This document shows, piece by piece, positions 24,601-33,600 of a stretch of DNA of 64,000 nucleotides; within the stretch, counting starts at the first letter, position 1; every line of letters begins with the position of its first letter. A model generated the notes under the pieces. The model saw only the letters and a program-made list of their open reading frames with translations. It was not told the DNA's origin and did not search any database. This DNA is from Phlebotomus papatasi (Eukaryota > Arthropoda > Insecta > Diptera > Psychodidae). The stretch lies in the NCBI RefSeq assembly GCF_024763615.1, contig NC_077222.1:86800001-86864000 (forward strand). Reading direction: 5' to 3'. The position numbers and the translations under genes are program-made.

Positions 24601-27600
24601 GAAAACATGTTTATAAATAAAATTTATTGTGCGCTGGTCATAATAATGCCCAACACACAATAACTTTTGTTTATAAACATGTTTTCAAAATATCCTATGA
24701 GAGTGAATGAAATGTAGATAGTCATCTCGCTCTCTGTAATAGAAAATTTTGAAAACATGTTTGCTAACAAAAGTTATTGTGCGTTGGGCATAATGCGTTG
24801 GACAATATGATAATTTATTTGAGATTCTTGCTAATTCCTTCCAAAAATATTTTATGTAAATCTCTGAAAATTAACGGACACTTTTAAAGCAATGCAGCAC
24901 GATAGTGAACGAGATAACTATATTTCCTATAACAAAGCATTTCCTATCTCTTTCATATCTCTGTCTCTTTAAAAAGTCAAACACAAGTTTCTTTTTGAAA
25001 ATATACTAACATGGTACTACCCCCACGACCCCCACCCATCTCTTAATTAAACCATTGATAAGTCTTTAGTCAGACTTGACATCTGCTACCTCGGCTATGC
25101 CTTTTAGATCAGGAAATTTTCATGAAATCAAAATTGCTGTCCTTTTTGTTCTAATGGCTCCGGCACACCTTTTAGATCAGGAAAATTTCATGAAGTCAAA
25201 ATTCGACTCCCTTTCTTTCTCACATGTTTTGCATATGACTATCTCATTCTCTCGTACTCTTCTTCTTCTTTTAAACATCACACCAAATTCAATTTAGCTC
25301 AATCGAATTTGAAGAGCAAAAGAATGAGATAGACATTGCAAAATGTGTGAGAAAGAAAAGGATGCGAATTTTGACTTCACGAAATTTTCCTGATCTAAAA
25401 GGTGTGCCAGAGCCATAAGAATCTAAAACGTGTAGCATATATCTATCTCACTCCTTTGAATTTATCTTCTTCTTCTTATCGTGAGCATCATAATAAACTC
25501 AATTTGGATTTGTGTGCGAAATGCGAAATAATAATAGTGCTGGCACAACATTCCGTAGATGAACTAAGCTTTCCCGAAAGGAAAGTTCCAAAAATGCATT
25601 GTTATTTTTTTTCTCATCAATAACATAAACAGGGCTGGGATTGGAAATCCCTTACTACCCCATGGAATCAAGTGCAATAAAGCTCACTGGATGCAATTCG
25701 AATTCGAACACCTTCAATGCCAGAAAAATGCCTAGTGACCTGAAAGGAATTCGAATCCGGGAAACTTGCATCTTATACGGGTTTCAGATCTAAGGCATAG
25801 CCATATGGGCCATATGGCTTAACTGCTATAATTTCTTATCAGTCAAGATTTCTTGGAAAAATTTTACTTAAAATTGATTGCTCTAGTCTGAAGACGGCTT
25901 TAGAAAAAGTGCTCTACCACTTGACCCTTTGAATGCCCTGCATAATAATTTGGTTTTATCTAATTTCACAAAGATGTTACTTTTTGACTGATAGTAAATT
26001 AAAGATCTAAGTAACTCAGAAATAGTGACTGGTGAGAACAGGGCGAACAGGAGGGCCTTTTTCCTTTCTTTTAATTTTTATTTGGTACAACATTTCAGGT
26101 CAACGATGTCCCCGTCATCAGGTTTACAAAACATTTTGAACAATCTTGGTTACACCAATCCGTTTCGTGGATCGGATAAAGGGTAGATAGTATTCTTAAA
26201 ACATTGTAGCGAATAAAAATTAAAAGAACAACGAAGGGTCTTATTCGGCTCTCACCAGCTAGTGCACTCCATCAGACCGTACATTAATCAAATACTTAGA
26301 AATATTCGAGGTAAATCTGTAAATTGACAAAGTATGAAGCTTTCGGACTATTTTAATCGTTTGTAATTTGACTTCATTAAAAATAAAAGTTTGTTATTCT
26401 CTAAACTTTATAGCTAAAAGTTTACAGCTCAATTTGTGAAATGGCTTTGTCTGAAAAATTGTCATTCAAAAATCCTACAAAATCACTTTGATCATAGTTT
26501 TGTTGTCAAATTTTACTTAAAAAAAAATATCATTAGAACGATCGAGAATTGTACTGTAAGTACAGTCTGTTAAGTGAAAGCGTGATCGGCATAAATTGGC
26601 AGTTGTCTTCAAATATCGTACTCCTTTTTTTTTTGTAAATCGATAGATGACATCCTTGTCTTGGACGCTTTGTCGTAAAATATTAAGTTGACATCGAATT
26701 CGAACCTCAGAAATATGTTATCAGCCATGAGTTCATTAAAGTCGATCTTCTAAAAGGATCTTTTTCTTGATTTTGACCTCAAAAGGTCAAAAATTCCACA
26801 TGGAATGGCCGCTAAATACACAGGAAACTTAAAATGATTCCTTCCTTGATGAGGCAAAGTGACGCAGGGGAAGATGGGGTAGTTTCGCCCATGCATTACT
26901 TTCGAAAGTACACATTTTTCAGAGAATAAAATAAATATCTAGGAATTGTACTGCGCATTAGCTGATTTTTAGATAGAAAATACTCAAGAGAAACTAATGT
27001 AAGATACATAGTTTAAATATATTTCATTTTTCTTTGACTATTAAGTTTTGGAAAAAAAAATAAGGCTGCGCGAAACTGCCCCAGATGCATATCTTAATAA
27101 AAATGTCAAGACATGTATTAGGTACATGGCTCAGAGAAAAAGAGTGTACATTTTTAAGGATCTTACAGGATGAATTCGTCTCATTTCAAAGACCTGACGG
27201 ATAAATGTTGTAAATTTATGGAACATATCCTCAGACAGGCGAAGCCATTATCGATAAGTGTGACGACTGATCTCCTTATTAGTCGTTAAACGTCTTCATG
27301 ACATCATCACTTCTTTTCGATCTGACTGTCGATTCTGAGAAATTTAGACGATAACTATACTTTTGTAACTAATTTAGATATTTATTGAGTTCAAATTTAG
27401 AGTCGAGAGTATCGAAAAGTTATCAACCCTCCCCCCTGATTTTTTTCAAGCCATTAAGCCGGTCATGCTCTTACTTAACAGACTGTAACTTTTCTTGCAA
27501 TAGCTCTTCCTTTTACTCTTTTACTCCATATAAATTGAATCAGAGTCTGAACTAGTGCAATGAATTCGCATGAAAATTTCCTCGAAGTGCAATTTTTAAT

Positions 27601-30600
27601 CAAAAATTGTTCTGAAAATTTCTAATTAGATTTAAAGGAATTACCAACAAACTTGGAAATTGGAATTTTTCTACTACGATTTGAATCATGTTATGTGGAA
27701 TTAACAAAACTTCATTTTATTTTTAACAAACTCTTATAGAAATAGTGAAAATATTTGTTGCCTCTAACAAAGGTGAATTTTATAAAAATGTATTAGAGTC
27801 ATATAACCAGGGGGGTGACATTAGCTCTGAAAAATGCGACCGGTTTAGTGTAAATTTCTCCCCGTTTTCGTACACTTTTCACGATATATCTCCAAAACTA
27901 CGCAGGATGCCAATTTGGGGTTTTTGGTTGCCAATTCAATATTAAATTAGTTTTTATTTTGTATTTGTATTTTTTACTAATTCATTTTACAATGAAACAA
28001 AACAGCTAATAAAATCGAAAGTTTTTTCGGCACGTTAGAAACATATGGTAAACACGAAAAATGTCATGCCCCTACATATAACGAATTTTCGTAGTTATTT
28101 TGGGTTCTAGATAATATTCTGGGCAGTGCTTCCGGTACACCTTTTAAATCTGGAAAATTTCATGAATTCAAAATTCACATCCTTTACCTTTTCAGAAGAC
28201 GTTTTGTATATATCCATCTCACTATTTGGCACTCAAATTCATTTGAGCTAAAGTGAACTTGTTGTGACGTACAAAAGAAGAAGAAGAGTACGAAAGACCA
28301 GGATAGATAGATTTAAAACGTTTGGGACAGAAAAGGATGTGAATTTTGATTTCATGAAGTCTTACTGATCTAAAAGGTGGAAAAGATGTGTCATTTGACT
28401 TACATTGCAAAGGAAATGTTGTAATTTTTGCTTTCCAAGAACTTGAACATAAGATTTTCGAAAATTTTCTAAAAACAATGAACAATAATATCTGAAACAT
28501 TTTTGGAACAAGAAAAAAAAAGATTTAAAAACTGATTTATAAATAAATTTCGATACTAAGTCAATACAATGAGACTCTTCCAATGGATTTAGAAGTGAAA
28601 ATTTTCGAATATCTTATGTATTGTGAAAAGATGACAAACAGTAGATCAAATAGCAAAAAATCAATTCAAACATTCACTTTTCGTGTCTTCAAAGAATTTC
28701 CCATATATATTTCATTTCTCACATTATTCCAAATCACACACATTCACCTCCCGAATGGAGTAAACAATAAAATAAACAGAACACGTTATACCGTTCATTC
28801 AACTTCTCACATCGTCCCAGCAATTTCGTATGATGTTTCGTCGAAAAAAAAAGAAACTCAAATTTACCCACTGAATTACTGAGAGTCGGACAGATAAAAA
28901 AAATGTACAAATTTAATTCACATGAATTTTTCAATACAAAAAAAAATTTGAATGCATGACAAAAAATATATTAGATATATTAGTTTATAAAAAAAATACA
29001 CCGAAAATTTTACAACTACCTGTGGGTTGTGCAGGACTCCCCAAGGTACCAAGACCGCCGCTGAACGCTTGGGGGGCGAACAACCCGCCACCTATATTAG
29101 TAAGATAATTTTACTATCACAAAAAGAATCTTTTTTGTTTTATTTTTTTTGTTTTATGACACAAAATATTATTTAGAAACAACATCTGCATTTTACAGAT
29201 TTTTAGCAATAAACTCATTAAGTAAAATGCACATTGTAAAGCAATAAACTAATAGAAATAGAAATTTTGAAAAAGGCATAATAAAATAATCTCAAAGAAC
29301 ACTTAATGTATTTCCTTTTAGGTTTTTGTAGTGAAAAAAAGCATATTTTACACCATGTAAAAAAATTATTTAAAAAAATTAGTAAATACAATTTAATTTG
29401 GAGTAAAAATAATTATGTGCAAAAAAACAAATGCATTTCAATGAAGCCGAGTTTAGGAATAATATTTGCATCTTTTCTGTACATCAATATTTTGCAAAAT
29501 TTATTTAAAAAAAAAAAGAAAGGGCAACCTACCTCCAACACTTGAACCATTTTGGGCTGAATACAAGTTTTGCTGTGCTGCCTGAGGCTGTGGCGGGTAG
29601 ATGGGGGGAGCCTGTGGAGCTCGAGCTCCAGAAGGCACAAGAACAGGAGCAGGACTCACCAGACGCATTGGCGTACCAGTTCGAGGGCCCATCATCAACG
29701 AACCACTCTGATCGTAAAATGCCGAAATTACCTATCATATATACAAATATCACTGTATATAAGTATCCTCTGTACATTCATTAAGTTCATATTAACCGGT
29801 TTATTTGCATATTATTGACAAGTTTTAAATTTTATACTCCCACGCAAAAAAAATGCCTTTAATTTCTTTTTATTTTCAAACTATATAAACGACAATCAAG
29901 GTAAAATTATTTGGTGAATTTGTAGCTTTCAGTTGAGACTCTCCTTTACACTTTAAAACACTTTTTTTGCAATATAACATTAAATTGGATTAAGATTTAT
30001 TTGAATTTAAATTTGTGGTTAATATCATAAATCCCTCCGAGGTATTTATTGGGGAGTTTTAAGACAAAGGTATACGGAAATGAAAGAGGGAAGAATTTAG
30101 AAAGAACAGGAAAGGATTTTAGCCTTAAGGCTTATTGCCTATTAGACCATCCCGGGAATACCAAAGCTTCCTGGCATTTGCCAGAGAATGGGGTAACCCC
30201 ATCAAATCACGAAAAATCCGTTTATAAATTGAGGGTGAGACTATCAAAAGATTTTCCGAGATTCTCTTTAGAAATAGGGGAGTTTGTGGATTCTTTTTTT
30301 TTAGAAAACCCAGAAGTGACTACCACAAACGATTGAAAGAATTTAAAGAGCTTATACCACCTGTCAAAATTATATTTTACTGATATTACCCTCGGACTTA
30401 GAAGCTCTTTTTTTAACTTCATTATTGAATAAAAAATACCTATAGGGGAAAGCGTGCTACCTTTAGACGACTCAAGCATCAAGCTCCAAGAATGATCCAT
30501 GTTAAGTCTTATTAGTTTTTTTTCTAAAATGTTTTTGATTAATTGTAGACCTGAGGAAGAGGACAAAAATTCCTTGAAACGTCGTAAAGAGCCAGAAAGG

Positions 30601-33600
30601 AATAAATCATGGAGGGGAATTCTGTAACGCTCTGGCAATGCCATATGACAAATTGAGTTCGAATATTAGGAGAGCTTTTTCGAAAATGCGATTCTGTAGC
30701 CGTGACATTGCTATTTTAGCTCACGTGACATTGTCAGAAGTCACATATTTGAGATTTCTGGCAATTCAAATAACAATGAATTTTGTTAAACAAATCAACC
30801 AAAACGTACTGTATTTTCATAAAATCATCAAGTAAAGGGATTGCATTAAAAATTCAATGAATTGCATTTTCGAACTCATATGATATGAGAAAAAAAGCTC
30901 GATTGGCATTGTCAGGTTTCGAACACACGCGTGACAATGCCACGAAAATTACAGAATTCCCCTACAGGTCAGAACCCATGTTTCAATTCGACTCAAGCTT
31001 CGATCTTCGATCAATTTTTTTTCTATGATCTTAATGGATTTAACCATTAACCCATAGCTCTTCTCAGGGAAATTGTATGGCATTAAAATACCTATTAATA
31101 AATCAATATTATAATGAGTAATATTCTTTAAAAAAAACATATTTAAAAAAAAATCAGTTGTTCGAAGCTTGAGTCGTCCGAAGGTAGTGCGTCTTCTTTT
31201 ACACGGTTTTCGCACAAGAATGCTGCTCGAACTCAAAGAGAGTGCAGTATAAATAATCTGCATTTTTTTAATTTACCACTGCACTGACCTAGAGCTTAAA
31301 CGGTAAGCTTTTAGTCATCGATTACCCCCAATAAATAACGATATCTCTAGACTTTTTTCTGTTTCAACCCGCCTCCACAATCAATCCCATTTAGGGCAGA
31401 ATCACATTGACAGTAAAATGCTCGCCGTAGCCTTACCGTATTTTGTTAATTTACGCATTAACATTGCAATTCTTACGCAAATTTTTGATTACCTCATTGT
31501 CTTATCTCATGATGAGAATTGATGAGATATTTAATTTTTTTCGGTCAGCATAGGAATTTCTAACTTTAAATGGCTCTTCTGTAAAGTTATGACTTGGGGA
31601 TAACATAGTAGGAAATGAAACAGTCGATATTTACCCATTGATTTAAAAAAGTCCATATAGAAACCTCGACATTCAAGTTTATCAAGTTTGTATGGTTTAT
31701 TTTTAACCGATTTAGTCAAAATTTGGATTTTTTGGAATGATCTTGAGATCGGGAATAAATCGGTAAGCATTCGTAAATGACTTATCTCTCTAGAATTTAT
31801 TTTTTTGTTCATCTGCATGCTTGTCTGTTATGCCAAAACCTAATCCCCGGCGAATAGCCTTCAAAGTTGAAGCCAATTTCTTACTTTCACATATAAATGC
31901 GTATGGGAATTTTTCTGCACTCGTGATTGTTATGCTAAATATTTAAAAAGTGAGAAGTTTTTCCGTATTATAAGATACCTTTCCGTATGGAGGGATAAAT
32001 ATACTAAATTTTTGTTTAAATAAATTTTTTCCTTGGAGCACTGTGAGCTGAGTCCGAGATCAATTTAGGAATTGGCTTCAAATAGCTCCATATAAAAAGG
32101 CCAACTTGCCAGGCGTTTGGCCAAAACGTTCTAAAATTCGCACTTGCTAAGCAATTTTCGATTTTGGAATGCTTTTACGATTTCTAAATCACTTTAATCA
32201 GTAGTACACTAGACCGAAAAGCTTTGCGAAAAGATAATTTACGTAGATCTCTTCTCGTGAGTTCAAGCATTCAGAAAAGCTGGGACGCTTTACCACTTCT
32301 TTTATTAAACTCCAAAAACTGTTATTTTGGGATTGTTCGAAAACATGTAGTGCGATTTTTTCTCATTTTGGATGTGTTTTAGAGATTATCCAGGCGAACA
32401 TTTCATCTATATACGAAAATACCGTTGAATCATTCCTAATAAGCGTTTCTCAATGTCAAAGGTTAAAAAGACACTAGAGTGTGCATTTATCAAACAAATG
32501 GGGTCATATTTGGGGTCGCTGGAAAGGTCTTGGAATTTCCGACAAAACCAAACCGGTTCCAATCGGTTTTGAATCGGTAATAAACCGGTTTATAACCGAT
32601 AAAAAAATTTTATCTGAAAATTAATCCTATTTTAAAACTATTTTGGGGGATCTTTTGAGAGATTTATGAATTGGTTAAAATCGGTTGAGAACCGGTAAAC
32701 GGTAAATGATGCGAAAGTACTTTTGCGGCATAGCATCTAAGTCACAAGTTCGAGCATTTCTCGAAGCCTGGGACGCTTTGCCACCGCTCTTGATATATTA
32801 GTGAGAGTGTGTGGAAACTATCTCTAGTCATTTTGCTCACTCTCATGGGAAGTTTCGAAAATATGTTTACAAAACAAAAGCAATGTGTTTTAGGCATTGA
32901 TTAAGAAATCTCAAAAATTTATTAATTCCTTGAATAAAGAGTAAAAGAACAAAATCTTTCACATAGACTTCATGGACTCTGCATTTTCATAATAAAGGTA
33001 ATAAAAAACAAAAATAAATAATTTAAGTGAAGTTCTAGACGCAATTGGCAAAAATATGTTTCACCGATTTTATTATATTTTAAATCGCTCAAACGTCTTA
33101 TGACCAGCGTACAATAACTTTTGTTTGTAAACATGTTTTTTACATTTTAATGAGAGTGAATGAAACCTAAATCTAGTCATCTCGCTCACTCTCATAGGCA
33201 ATTTGGAAAACATATTTACAAACAAAAGTTATTGTGCGTTGGACATTAAACAGAATTTATGCGTAAAATGTTTTAGCTGACATTCTTTACAATCTCTTAT
33301 AAATTGCTTTAAAAGAGATATTCAAGAGCTGTCTTCAAGACAATCTAAACTTCTCAAAGTCTCATTAACTTTTTTACCAATTCACCAAATAATTTCTCCT
33401 TTCAAACCCATTTTTTTTTTTAAAAATATTTACAAAGAAGAAATAAAATAATTTTGTACACATTCCAATAAGATATCGTCTAATAATCATGGTAGCACTA
33501 AGGTGATTAATTCCATGTAGATAATTCTTTAAAAAAAATATCTTTTAGCAAAAATTTCAAATAATCTCTAATTCAATTGCAAATTTCCACGGTTTATTGT

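Noticed and set aside
23905..24793. Regularly repeated units considered as a CRISPR array or satellite
   Set aside because: Units are eukaryotic near-palindromes with variable truncation and dispersed copies elsewhere. There is no constant repeat with unique spacers, and the host is eukaryotic.
25895..25925. tRNA-like A-box (GTCAAGTGGTAGAGC on minus)
   Set aside because: No complementary acceptor stem and no B-box at normal distance, so not called a tRNA gene; listed only as a possible SINE.
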